Shown: positions 12,214 through 24,021 of the stretch, piece after piece | Numbering within the stretch: the stretch's first letter is position 1 | How the letters are laid out: every line of letters begins with the position of its first letter | From: Limanda limanda | Lineage: Eukaryota > Chordata > Actinopteri > Pleuronectiformes > Pleuronectidae | DNA length: 64,000 nucleotides | Reading direction: 5' to 3' | NCBI RefSeq assembly: GCF_963576545.1 | Contig: NC_083651.1 | Span: 22,556,248 to 22,620,247, forward strand | The notes under the pieces: generated by a model | Seen by the model: only the letters and a program-made list of their open reading frames with translations | What the model was told of the DNA's origin: nothing | Databases searched by the model: none | Translations under genes and position numbers: made by a program

Positions 12214-13790
12214 CTAGGGCTACGTTGTAGCACTAACGGGCCCGAGCACACGCGCGTTTCAAGTCTGTCGCGGTCGGGGAAAAGACAGCGTTCAATGACC
12301 AAGTGCTCGTCTCCGCATTGCATGGGTTTTTTTGCACTGCGGCAAGGATAAACGCTTCACTTCCTGTAGCCAGCAGGTGGCGCTGTGATTTTAAGTCATG
12401 GTGTCTTTGTAGATGTCATCAGGTCACGACTCTTGTCTTACATGCTTAGTTTGGACTTGATTGAACCAAATATGCCTGAGATACAGAAGCTCGTGTTTCA
12501 ATGGCGTGTAATCAAACTTTGACGCCAGGCTACGATCACAAGGAAAGACGAAATGTTAAAATTCCAATAACTTTAGATCTCCATCTTGTTGTGAAGACAC
12601 TCATCTTAATTTTAAGTTGATCTGATGAAAGCCCTACGACAAGTATGTCAAAGTAAATATGCTGAATATGGCCAAAATGGCCACCAAATCCAAAATGGCG
12701 AGCTTCCTGTTTACTCTAGCATATCTATCCAAAAGACTTATTTCTTTGTCATGAAAAGACACATGTCCCCGTCGATTTTCATAGCTGTAGGCCAATCATA
12801 GTGCCAGGGCTGCCTTTTAGGGGGCGCTAGTCAGTTATTTTGCCACGCCCATTCCTTAAACCCATCTGACAGCTTTCAGGGGGGGGGCTGTTGACACACA
12901 CATGTAGTTTGAGGGAGATTGAACCTTGAACACGGAAGTTATAGCAATTTCGTGTGTCATGGCGAGTTGATGAACTTTGATGCCACGCCATTAATATGGC
13001 GTTTGACGAAAAGTCACAGTAATCTTATATCTTCATTATCAATGTCTTGAGACCCATTCGACCCAGTTTGACATGGTTGCGCAAAGTGGATGAGGAGAAA
13101 TACTTCCAAGTGTAAGACGTACAAAAAACAAGACATTTCCTGCTGCCACCAGGGGGCGCTGTGCTTTTAAGTCACGATTTCTGTGTTGATGTCATCAGGT
13201 TGCGACTCTTGTCTTATGTGTCTAGTTTGGACTCGATTAGACCAAATATGTCCGAGATACAGACGTCCGTGTTTTGATGGCGTTTAATCAAACTTTGACG
13301 CAACGCCACGGTCACACGCTCTGATGAATAGTTGATCTTTTGATAGCTTTAGTTATCCATATTGTTGTGATGACACTCGTCTAAATTTTAAGTTGATCCG
13401 ATGAAAGCTCTACGACAAGTACATCAAAGTAAAATTGTGGAATATGGTAAAAATGGCCACTAAATCCAAAATGGCGGACTTCCTGTTGCGTTTTCTATAA
13501 TGCTCCAAGAGGCTTTCTTGTGCGTCTCGTCATGATAAACAATTGTCTTTATTTTCGTGAGCATCGGTTAAAGCTAACTGAGGGGGCTTTCCGTAGGTGG
13601 CACTGTTGAGCTATTTTGCCACGCCCATTTCAAATTACTCCAGAATACGTCAATTTCCACCACTCTCTAATTTACTGCAAACTTTATAAGTTTTTGAGCA
13701 TGGGAAAGCCCTCAAAAAGCCCTTTCACTACGCTCAGAATAATCCTTTCAATTTCAATAGGGCCTCCCACCGGAGGTGCTCGGGCCCTAA
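12214..13790. mobile_element. 1.58-kb teleost element with GGGCCCGAGCAC inverted ends and tandem internal units
   Basis: The left side carries GGGCCCGAGCAC (12238-12249, preceded by CTAGGGCTACG). The right side carries the complement GTGCTCGGGCCC (13776-13787). The body is two divergent direct copies of one unit offset by about 776 bp. Matching blocks include GGCGCTGTG..TTTTAAGTCA (12378 and 13154), CCAAAATGGCG (near 12690 and 13466) and TTTTGCCACGCCCATT (near 12838 and 13614). No coding frame is preserved. I recognise this architecture, with repeated GGCGCTGTG and CCACGCCC words between GGGCCCGAGCAC ends, as a very common percomorph repeat. I do not assign a superfamily. Confidence 0.75.
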
Positions 13791-14291
13791 TTAATATAAC
13801 ACATTCAAAAAAATAAAAACAATGAAGGAGCTATTTTGACTGATTTTGCTGTTAAAATGTAGCATTATCTATCTATGCATGTTCCTTTTTTGGTCATGTC
13901 CACATGTTTAACATGAATCATTACTGATATGTTATGCCCCATGGGAAATTAGCCTCTTCCTGTAGAGATAAGTCTCATGCAGTGTTTGTGTTACCCCACA
14001 GAGAGCTGTATAAACGCTCTGCATCCCTTTGTCTTGATATCCTCTTGAATGCGTGCTGAGAATGAACATTGACCCAGCGCTGTATTAAAGTGCCTCAACT
14101 GAGAATCTTCGTCTCAAGTCGGAATTGAACATTCTTCATAAAAAACAATCCCACCATTCTCTAAGGAAATCCAAACAACAGGTTTTGAACATGGAATACA
14201 ATTACCACACTTGTAGGGTTAGCAAACACTATTTAACACTAAATTGTGTATAGCTAGACGTATTGTCTATATCTGGTGGGAGTCACCCTTA

Positions 14292-14861
14292 AGGCCGGCG
14301 CATGCTTCTGCGTTTTCACGGGCCCGGAAAAGCAAGAGCCCTTCCGGGCCCCTTATGTGCTTACGTAGCCCTTCTTACGTGCTTACGTGCGTCGGCCAAT
14401 TTTTCTAACTAGAAGGCAAAGCCCCGCAAGCATCACCCGCCCGCAAGGGCTGTGATTGGTCTGCTAACTACATGATTACCGGAGTCGCATTTCCGGTTCA
14501 TGCCCGATAATACGGGCGGAAACCACGGAAGATTTAGAAGAACCAATATGGACCAAATAGAAGAGCACTTGGCAGAAGAGATGCGAAACTATGACCACTA
14601 GTATAACCCGTCACTGACCGGCGGATTTGTCCGCCAGAAAAAGGCTCTGAGGAGCCGCCGTGGCGATGTAAATAAACCGCTCTTCTTCTTGCCACACACG
14701 AAGAAGAGCCGACTTCGACAAAAAACAATACTCCGCCAGTGTTCTGGCGGGGAATTGCATGGCAACACGCGCAACGCTTGGAAAACCATGAATGACAACG
14801 AGTCCTGCGTCACAACTGCGTGAAAAGCCGCAGACGCCGTTGCAGAAGCATGCGCCGGCCT
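14292..14861 (+). mobile_element. 570-bp PIF/Harbinger-like non-autonomous element
   Basis: The terminal inverted repeats are AGGCCGGCGCATGCTTCTGC at 14292-14311 and its complement at 14842-14861. The flanks are TTA (14289-14291) and TGA (14862-14864), close to the 3-bp TWA target duplication of PIF/Harbinger elements. The interior is far more GC- and CpG-rich than its surroundings. It keeps a promoter-like leader with an ATTGG box near 14455. An ATG at 14548 opens MDQIEEHLAEEMRNYDH, an in-frame TAG follows, then YNPSLT, and similarity stops. That pattern matches the N-terminus of the MADF/Myb-like accessory gene of Harbinger elements (an EEV-R-Y-HLYNPSL motif), as I remember it. This looks like an internally deleted derivative that lost the rest of that gene and the nuclease. 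Confidence 0.7.
14548..14619 (+). pseudogene. Vestigial start of a MADF-type accessory gene inside the Harbinger-like element
   Basis: Seventeen codons from ATG (MDQIEEHLAEEMRNYDH), then TAG at 14599-14601, then YNPSLT in the same frame. In the MADF domain the tyrosine/histidine and the following YNPSL are typical N-terminal residues, so the TAG replaces what is usually leucine. After about 24 codons the sequence becomes unrelated, which marks the deletion junction. Non-functional. Confidence 0.55.
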
Positions 14862-15984
14862 TGACACACAATATGGACAAAAGTATGTGGATTTGTATAG
14901 TCATACTAATACCTCTAAAACACACAGACAAAATTTATGTATGTATTTATGTTTGTTTAACAGTAAAAAATCCCACTGGGTTCCAGCAAATCCTACACAA
15001 CAGGCAAATCTGAGCAGCATACCCTGGCTGTGTGTTGATTCTGTGGTTGATGTGTTGTAAGATAGATTTGTTCGAGAAAACCCTTTGACGTTGAATTTAC
15101 CAGTAAGATATTCTTGAGAGGGAATGATTCAGACATGTTTTCGGGCCAAGGTTCTCTGATCAGCCTCGGGGATGTGTCAGGTATTGACCTCTACGTGAAG
15201 AAAGTCACAAACCGGGAAAAAAATAATGTCAGCCCTCGCCATCAGAGCTCGACAATAACCGTAATGAGGACTTTAAATGTTCATCCGCTGATGTGAGTGT
15301 GCTTGAAATTTCCCATTGGCAATGTGAGGTGGGGACTGATAAGAGCTGCATACAGGGATCGTTACTGATGATCAGGCTCCTGAATGAAACCCATCAACCT
15401 CCCTATTTGATGCTTGTATACGTGGTGAGACATTAGGCCATATTTGAATGGGTTCATCAAGAGGGCGCTTGTTGAGATCGAAGGACGAGACAGGTCTCAC
15501 AAAGACATGCTCGCATTTACACATCATTCAGAGATCAGAAAAAATTCTAAACGAATCTTCACTGCTTCAATAACCTATTACAGAGAAAAACACATTTAGA
15601 TTGTGTTGTTAAGACTCAGTGGAGCACTGTCCAGATTTCTGTTTTGTTGCAGTATATTCAAAATACAAAACACTTGACCATGTCTCCTGGTGTGAAGCCA
15701 ATGAGGGATCTTATTGCCGGTTGTTAAGCTGTGGTGCCGGCACAGTGGGAGATGGGAGTGGGGAAATTGAATGGGATATTATGGACATCTAATGCATTGC
15801 ACCATCCCTGTGAAGCTGGCTGCTGGCAGGGAAGAGAAGGCAGCTGATGACACCTGTCACAGTGGTTGCGCGTGCGACACTGCATGTCCACCAGCAGGGT
15901 TAGCAGTGACAAGGTCTGCACTGCACAGGGAACTGAGGGAGCCAAACTGGGAGAAAAAGGACCGACAGATAGAAAACAACAAAG

Positions 15985-16004
15985 CACACACACACACATA
16001 CACA

Positions 16005-16039
<35 letters not shown>
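15985..16039. repeat. (CA)n microsatellite
   Basis: About 27 CA units with two single-base interruptions. Open frames of 70-103 codons on both strands here are artefacts of the dinucleotide. Confidence 0.98.
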
Positions 16040-16040
<1 letters not shown>

Positions 16041-17689
16041 GGAAAACAGTAATATGGGAGCTCTGGCAGCGAAAGCCAAAAGCTGTTATGATCTTGCCAT
16101 TCAGTCAAGACCATGAGCTGAAAGAAGCATCATTCCAATTAGAAATGACTGCGCTAATCAATTAAGAGACACAGCTGCAAATTCCCTCTGCTGTTTTATT
16201 TTTCCTTGATTTATAAACAACGGCATTGTTTTGATAGGATGTGTCATTTGGTGATGAATATTAGTGCTTCACATGTAATGACCTTGGTTAAATAACAAGT
16301 AGTCAGAGGGAAATAGGCGTAGCACAGGTTGAATAAACGTGATTTCCTCTCTTATCTGGTAACAACAATGACAAAGAGATCCAAGCCTCTTTGGAAAAAG
16401 CCCTTAGCTCTGTGTCATTCACATCAAGAGCTTTGGATGGGGGCACATTCTCTGTTGGGATAAGGTTATCTTGAATGGAGGAAATCCTAGGAGAGGCAGT
16501 ATTGATCCAGCCCACTATATTCCTCGCAAATCTCTACCTGGACCATAAAATGTTTGGAGGAATACTGTCATTGCTTCTCATTGGGGGCTTAGCGCAGAGC
16601 TCTCTGGAGAAACTTTCCATTGACTTTACTTATTCCATATTCAGTCTCCCCTCAGGCCATATCATAAATGTCATCATATGCAAAGAAGGATCTTCAGAAT
16701 GCCTGGCTGTATAAATGGAGCTGAACACTCGGGGCTTTATCTCATAAAGTGACCTTACCACCTGGCACATCTCTGCCTTAACTCTAAGATATAACCTTGA
16801 CATTTAATTTGCTATGAATCCAGTGATACTTACCTGACTTGTTTTGCTGTGGTGTAAAAGGCTGTTGTTCATAAAGACCGGTAGAAATGACAAATAAAAA
16901 GAAACCAACTCTCATGTGTTTCACGTTTTAAGTGGGTGGCAAGTTATATTTACTTTACCAAAAACAAAACGCAGATAATTCGGTGACAAACATATTGCAT
17001 CTCTTTACCTCCTTTGCAATAAAAACCCTGTGCTGGTCTGCCAGTGCAAATTCTTTACAGTGAAACAGCCACGGGGTCAGTTTTCTATGTGCAATAACAA
17101 CAGTCTTGATATAGCTGAAAGGATCAGTAAACAGTAATATAAGTGTAATATCTGAGCAGCACTGGAGAGAAATAAACAAAATAATTCAGGTAGAAGCAAC
17201 ATAAGCACTGAATACAGGAGGAGCTGAACACAAAGTGACAAACAGAGGGTTTTCCTCTGAGTCTTCTGCATAGAGTAACCAGGGATGACAGAGTGGGGGA
17301 AATGGGTTGAACCGGGTCAGGCCTGCAGCAGCAGAACCACAGCACATTGGCTATTCACTGCAGTAAGGCTGTAGTGGAAATGCATATCATCACTGGTGCA
17401 ACTGAATCGGAACAACCTGGGCGGTAGAAAAACATGTTATTAGCCAACCGCCATATCATCTCTTAAATCAATCCTACTTGTTGAGCTGTGCTGAAGGGCG
17501 AGTCTTACAGATAAGACTGAAGGTTCATCACATGGTCCACAAGTTAGGTCTCAACCCCGTCTCCAAGAGATGATGTTTATATACAGCTACTGCTAAAGCA
17601 AATACATTTTGAAAGTAATCCCTTTAATTTTACTCAAATTCAGAGTTCGAGTTTGAGTTTTTTAAAGTAGGTGGTGGTGGTTGTGAGGA

Positions 17690-17704
17690 GGGGGGGGGGG
17701 GGGG
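17690..17704. repeat. Poly(G) tract
   Basis: Fifteen consecutive G. A second run of 14 G lies at 18720-18733. Confidence 0.97.
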
Positions 17705-18719
17705 TATGGGCTGTAACATGCCTAACACATCAGATAGGGCAAAAACAACCTGGTCGATAATACTAACATTAAAAAGTTGAATATCAAATTGTTAAATTGT
17801 TAAACTCGTTACCAAATACCTGCAAAACTAATGACATTCCAATCAGTAGCAGATGTACTAACTTAACATGAGGCTAATTAGCAAACATTAACAACAGCAT
17901 TTCTTAACAATGTCATTCAGACAGTGTTAGCATGTGCATTAGCATTTAGCTCAAAGCACCACTGTGACTATAATGAACTCTATTCCAATGGTGTCAAAAT
18001 TAAAAAATGTATTCCATCAGCCCAAGAAATAAATTATATGATATAAAGGGCAACTGGCAAATACAACTACACTAATAACACGTAACAGTAAATCAAAGCC
18101 AGCCCTGTACATCGTGTGGCATGTTTTCTTTGAGGAGTATTTATGTAGCGTTCCCTTCAGTTGTAAGATGAAATATGCATTATAAAAATGGAAATCCTAC
18201 TTCAAAAAGCATGGCTGAGTGCTTAAAAAACACTGGGTTAGAACATAACGGATGGGACTTCGAGACAACAATGTGACATCTTAAATTATGAATACATTTT
18301 AGAAAGCAAGAAAACAGAGAAAAGGACATCTGATCTGCCTTGCAAATTGGACAGATGAATCAAATCTGCATCTCTTATCATGGAACTAGGAGACAGTGTG
18401 CCGTAACATATAATTTCTTGCCATTTTAGACCCTTAGCTTGGCCTGTGTGCGACTTCCTGTCAGTGTAACCAAGCCACAGATCCACAGATTATATTTCAA
18501 GGATTTCCCCACGGTAATAGATTCGAAGACTCAGGAGAATTTCACAAAAGATGCTGCATCCTACCTGACCTTGAGAATCACAGTAATTTATTCTTAGCTT
18601 TCCAAGGCACTGGCACAGAGAATGATATCAACATCTGCTGGGTCACAAATCACAGCGACGAGTGGGAAGCCGCCCGTGATTTTCTTGCATGAGATGTATT
18701 TAATTGAGATAATCTGGGA

Positions 18720-18733
18720 GGGGGGGGGGGGGG
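18720..18733. repeat. Poly(G) tract
   Basis: Fourteen consecutive G, 50 bp before the L1-like 3' end. Confidence 0.97.
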
Positions 18734-18784
18734 TGACTGTGCTAAACTGACAGAACAAAGTGAAGCACAAGCTGAGTGATAAGG

Positions 18785-19440
18785 ATGGTAAATTCTTGGA
18801 ATTGTCTCAAAATCTATTTATTGAAGGATATTTCAATATAAATAAGTACAATGCTGAATGGACGTTACAGAGACAGGAGGTAAACATGAGTACAACAATC
18901 AGCACCAATGTGTCCAGACGGACATGGATTGGGCAATATAACTTCAGGAACAAACAAAACAAAAAAAAAACACAAGGTAACAACAGAAAAAGAAAAAAAA
19001 AACAAAAAAACAAATGCAACGTTATACAGAAAAGAAAGAAAATATATCAAATAAAATCTTCGAACGAAAAATAATCCCTTCCTAGTCACTGCCATTACAC
19101 TACAATAATATGAGCACTTTGTCACATCTAGAGCCTGCGCTAAAAAAAAGCATAAGCAAAGAGTACATAGTGTTGTTAAGCTGCACCTAATGGCCAGGTT
19201 TTCACAAAGTCTGGAATGCATTAAGAAAAGGACCCCACACCTTCTGAAATCTCCCACTTGAGTGCTTAAGCGAGTATCTAATTCTTGGAATTGTCAATAT
19301 ATTTATCAAGGTGAATACCCACTTTTGCCGCTGATATTGTGCGAGTTCCAAACACGTCACATTCATGTTCACAAATTTGAAGTAGCACTTGTAAAGTATA
19401 GTTGGGCGACAGAGCATCCTTGGATCACCGAGCCCTATAC
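18785..19440 (-). mobile_element. 5'-truncated L1-like LINE: ORF2 C-terminus and 3'UTR
   Basis: On the minus strand the last residues before the stop at 19202 read RIRYSLKHSSGRFQKVWGPF followed by LNAF. They are preceded by RQKWVFTLINIL. This matches the carboxy end of fish L1 ORF2 proteins (W....L..L...R.R..L.....F.K.WGPFL), as I remember it. Downstream comes a T-rich 3'UTR (A-rich on the plus strand, 18960-19012) and an AATAAA at 18817-18822, placing the element's 3' end near 18785. Upstream of about 19420 no reverse transcriptase motif remains, so the copy is severely 5'-truncated, as is usual for target-primed insertions. Confidence 0.62.
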
Positions 19441-20870
19441 AAAGATTTGAGCTGCTCCATAATATATTTCATAAAAGCTTTTTTTCAAGGGAAATGGACA
19501 TAGTCATAAGAGACGCTCTTTACCTATTAGCAACCATTACATGGCCCATATTTTAATGTATTCATATGTCTACAGCCTTTATGTTAAACCTTGATAAAAC
19601 AGACAGTTATCCCCTTACCTGCTAAGTGCATGCAATTAAGTGAAGTGCATTTCATCTTGTTTTAAAACATCAACAACATTTAATTCAAACATACCAGATA
19701 AATGACCACTTAAACATATATTAGTGTGAAAATAAGTACCTTAAATGACACAAAATATCTTTTTACATCTGAAATTAAAATGTATTTTGACTTTTCAATT
19801 GGCCCCATGATATTAACCACACTAACCACAAAATCTTAAATTTGTCAGACAAATAATGATCTGAACTACAACCCATCAAGCCCCAACTCGACTTATTAGG
19901 TGGTGGGTTAGAATCATTGCTCAACTGAAAACCATTTTATAAGGAGCTGCAGTGTAAGCTATTTAATTGAATCACTTCAGCAAGCGGGTGAGAGTGAGGA
20001 ATTAAATTATTTGAACAAGATTCTTCAGTTTTCATTTGAGAATATTTTTTTTAGCTCAGCTTTTAAAAAATGTACATTTCTTTTTATTATCATCATGACC
20101 TGGAAGCGTTTATTGTTCTTCTTGTGAAAACTTCATAAGCTCAAATGACCCATCATGGCCACATTAAGTACCCTATTAGGGGTTATCTGACTAATACAAT
20201 ATCTTCCTAGTGTACAATGTTGCTGCAGTGTCCTTTCTGACAATATGAAGCTTATGGAAATATATGTACCTGAAAAACTGACTACACAACCCAGCAGGCA
20301 CCGGCCATGACTTTGTAGCTAGATAAACTATGACCTCCATTCCTGAAATAATTAGACGGACCAAGGTTATGCTGTAAATCAGATCAGCTACAACAGACTG
20401 TGTTCCATTTGAAGTGTTTCCTCAAGGCTAATTTTGTTTCTCATTCCTCCACCATCAGTTCACGACTGCTCATCACAGATAAGTGTGAGCCAATGGAGCT
20501 GTGTTTCCAAAGAAGCCGCTGAGCGTGCCTAATCCTATTTTAAAGAGCTCAACTGGGGGGAAGCTGCCTGATATCCACTCCAGCCAGAACCAAAGCCTGG
20601 AGATCCGGGTGCTCCACTAGACCCTGCAGATCTGGACCGGAGAGACTGAAGAGTAGCTGAACGGCAAGATGCAGAAGGTCTCACGGGCGATTCAGTGGGT
20701 GCCACGGTGGAGCTCCACTGGAGGCATCAACAGTCTAAGTTGTAAATACATTATGTGTGGTCAACACTGGAGGCGGGGATGGGATCATGGAAGGCACAGA
20801 TGAGGTGGGGGGGGAGATAAACTGCACTTGAGGCAGAAGAAGGAAAGAAAGGACAAACAGCCAAGGCCAA
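19441..20870. other. Intergenic DNA flanking the 20.9-kb exon-like segment
   Basis: AT-rich to about 20.4 kb. From 20440 to 20870 it is more GC-rich and open on the minus strand (see the candidate exon at 20871-20962). No repeat identified. Confidence 0.5.
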
Positions 20871-20962
20871 TTAGACTAAGACAGCAGCGGTGGCTGGTGA
20901 GGAAGTTGGAGGGTGGCTCTGTTTACGCCTTTTCATCACAGTCACCCTCCTGATCCTGTCAA
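20871..20962 (-). CDS. Unassigned candidate terminal exon
   Basis: On the minus strand a strong acceptor (GGTTTTCCCTGCAG ending at 20963) is followed by 30 open codons and TAA. In phase 2 the peptide reads DRIRRVTVMKRRKQSHPPTS, then SPATAAVLV. AATAAA signals follow at 20109-20114 and 20083-20088. A second open segment lies further on (20566-20735; TVAPTESPVRPSASCRS in one frame), so this 500-bp stretch is unusually open on the minus strand. I recognise neither peptide, and no upstream exon was found. Confidence 0.22.
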
Positions 20963-22086
20963 CTGCAGGGAAAACCACATTTCATATTATATATTATTTA
21001 GTGCTGGCATATCAGGCCCATGTTAAAACTGCAGTAATTCATGTTTTTATATTTAACAACATATTAAAGGTTTCTGTCACAATGGATTGACAATTTCGTA
21101 AACTTCAAATAAAGACACCTGCAGCAGAGATCTTTTCAGCAACAAATAAATTCTACCTGATACGACTTAGACGCTAATCAAGTTCACAGATAAAGTAACA
21201 TATGAAAGTCTTATTCGTGTTACGCAGCAAATGGAAATGAATCATTTTGATCCATTACGACTAGTACAAACATTGGAAGGATAGAAACAGTTGACCCTCT
21301 ACTAGCTAACAGTTTTTTTTACTTTCCTCATATGTTGTCACGGCTCAGACAGGTAAAACTACAGGTAAAGCAGTTATGACGTCACCAAAGTGTCATATTT
21401 CAATCAAATATAGCCAATCAAAATTAAACATCCCTTTACCTCGAAAAAAATAGGGCTTTTTTCTGGGTTTGAACCTTGTTGGAAACATGATGGATCATCT
21501 AAGTGAGCAAGTCAAGGAAAATGTATATAACATAGGTCCAGTTGCTTTTAGATATTTTTATGAAGAATTGTTTCTTCTTGTAATCTTTAATCTAGTAAAT
21601 GTTATGTCCAGAGGATGAATCCTGTTGACTTTGCTGATTACTACTCCACTGTGGCTCACCCTAAACCTTAACATTAATTGCCCTTTGTTTCTCAGACCCT
21701 GAAGTGTGCTTTACAATTAACGATCGATTTTCCCTCCTCTCCAAACGCCTCCTTGGATGTCCCTGCTGGAGAGCATCACTGCAGATAGGGCAGCGAATGA
21801 CTCAACATTTCTAAATAATAATCTTCCGATTGGTCAAGATGAAAGCTGCAGGTATATGTAAACCAATGCTTCTGTATAAGGTGCAATATCTGGAGCTGTT
21901 CCTCTTTTATTTCTTATTTCCGTTACAGATAATAAGATAAACAACACTCAATATTGTTTAGGAAAACTGGAAATAAGATTTTGGGAAAATATTTGCAGAT
22001 CTTGTCAGCATCTGATAAGCTACAACTCTTTATACTGCCAGGAGAAAATTTTCACTTTCTGCAGAGTGCTCATCTCATAACACTGC

Positions 22087-22123
22087 ATTTGCATGTTTCA
22101 AGGGGTGACAATGTCATTTGCAT
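22087..22123. promoter_or_regulatory. SOX/POU binding-site cluster
   Basis: Two octamer-type POU sites ATTTGCAT (22087-22094 and 22116-22123) flank a SOX-type ACAATG (22108-22113). The ACAATG lies 2 bp from the second octamer. An ATAAATTTAATGAG homeodomain-like run and TTCAAAGG follow within 100 bp. Pattern-based only. Confidence 0.3.
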
Positions 22124-22839
22124 AAATTTAATGAGCCTTTCAAAGGGTGGGAAAAATGTGGACACCTGCGGAAACAAGCTGACATTGTTCAAAGGCCCTT
22201 TTTCCCCTTATTACTCACAATATTGGCCTTGGCTTGCAGACAAAGCACTGTTACGAAGATAATCAGGAGGTTTGACATCTCCGGCAGAGAGGGGTTGTTT
22301 TCTTTGGAGTAAAAATGTGCACAGGAGATGGAATTTCATCCCCTGCTAAATGAATGACATAGATAGTTAGGACGATACCAGGCTGAGGACTTGTTTCTCT
22401 GGGAGTTGCTTGCAATCACCGGTGACCAAGGCCAACCGGTTATGGCTGGCAGAGCGAGGCACCTCTGTGGTATTCCGTGGTATTTTTTGATGAGAGCAGT
22501 TCAACTGTCAGACGCTAAATGGGCAAACTGTGTAAGCTGATTTCCTGGTTGGAGCTCTCAAACAGCAGCGACTCTCCCCTGAGCACCGGGGATGATTGTT
22601 AAACTGAGAAAAGGTACATGGTTCTGGGCAGACACACCTGAGACTGTGTAAATGAGCGGGATGAGTGTATGGAAATTAAATAAATGTGCTGCTCTTATTG
22701 GGAACTGTGTGCTCTGTGAATTCAAATGAGGGGAGGCGGGGGGGGCGGTCTCTGTGGCAACGACTACAATGATCTACATCCTCTCCATCAGTCAGGATTC
22801 TAATGTGGATCTATGACACGGTGCGGCGCAGGTTTAGCC

Positions 22840-23170
22840 GAGACCTTTTGTCTTCATATCAGCAGATGTGAGATGAAAGTCCAATGCGAGCCCCCCCGAA
22901 GATGGCATTTGTGAAATCTCCATACTCCGTCATCATCATTTCAATTTTCGGGCGGCTGCCTCCCGGTTTTGCGCAGCTTTAGTCAGCAGCTTATTGTTCC
23001 TCCTTCTCCTGAGTCATTTATTAAATACTGATGAAACAATGGTGACACATAAGCGCTGCTTTGTCAGGCCCGAGCTAAGTTAATTAATTAACAATCCATG
23101 TCGCGGTGCCAGGAGGCTGTTGATTGTATCGTCCTAAGCCGTCATCCTGTGTAAATTGACTGAGATTGAG
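22840..23170. promoter_or_regulatory. Candidate conserved non-coding block with TTAATTAATTAA
   Basis: A non-repetitive, non-coding stretch of balanced composition. It contains a 12-bp homeodomain-type palindrome TTAATTAATTAA (23080-23091) directly followed by ACAAT, a CATCATCATTTCAATTT run and TGACACAT. There are no exon signals. It has the texture of a distal developmental enhancer, but conservation cannot be seen from one sequence. Confidence 0.2.
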
Positions 23171-23979
23171 ATCTAACAAGGCTTTGACCTGGATCCTTCC
23201 CCAACAACCTCATGAGCAAAACGTTGATGTGGGGATTTAGCTTGGGAAGGCAAGGGGACATGTTATCTTTGGCCACGCCATCAGCTCCATTAGCTCAGAG
23301 AAGCAGATGCAGCAGTGGTCAGACGCTCACCTGTTTATGCGATAACAGTAGGATTGGTGAGCAACCTTGAAATGTGTGTCCTTTTAGCTAAGATATTCTG
23401 CTTTCACACCACAGCCTGAAAGATTCCAGCGCACTAATTCAAATACAATTAAAACTTTTATGTTTCAGTCTGGTCTTTGTCTCCCACCATGTCCTTTAGC
23501 GTTTCCAGTTTATCCCCGGAGCGATAACTGCCTCTGAAATAATTCAGACGGGCTTTGAGCTCTTTAAATTGTCATTCAGTCGCAGTATACGAGCGGCAGT
23601 ATTCAGGAGGTGTCCCGTGACCTGCTCATTCTCCTAATGAAAACACAAGCACACAATTGCATAGGGGCAATTGCTTCCGTATCCTCAGCAGAAAAAAGTG
23701 ACATTGGTGGTCACACCGAAGTGGATTGTGAATGCGCCGCCATCTCCACGGGCCATCTGCCGCAGCCAGGCACAGTGACTGTTGAGTGAGCCGGCCCCAG
23801 AGGGAGGTTAGAAGTCTGCTCATTCTCGTTTCACTTGCTCTTGGACAGACTAAAAAAAAAAAAAGCACAGCAGCCGCGGCTACAGCTTCAGACGCTGGTA
23901 CACAGTCAGACGAGGAACTGCTACATAAAACATTTTATCTGAATCCAGGTTTTTGAATTCATGTACAATTATGCTGCAG

Positions 23980-23990
23980 CCACACACACA

Positions 23991-24021
<31 letters not shown>
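23980..24021. repeat. (CA)n microsatellite
   Basis: About 20 CA units, interrupted once by CAAA. Confidence 0.98.

Larger units (their letters stand above)
14862..18719. other. Intergenic DNA, mostly unique
   Basis: Apart from the CA and poly(G) tracts listed, I see no repeat or exon. The block 16080-16720 is even in composition and free of repeats, so it is a reasonable place to look for conservation. Confidence 0.55.

Noticed and set aside
14534..14931. Three overlapping minus-strand frames of 64-106 codons
   Set aside because: They lie antisense within the GC-rich Harbinger-like element. The meaningful frame is the short plus-strand MADF start.
15724..16165. Cluster of 85-103-codon frames on both strands
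   Set aside because: Artefact of the (CA)n microsatellite, which is open in several frames.
23626..23868. 80-codon minus-strand frame after a T-rich acceptor-like tract
   Set aside because: The tract is a poly(A/T) run, and the codons have no familiar motif or downstream signals.
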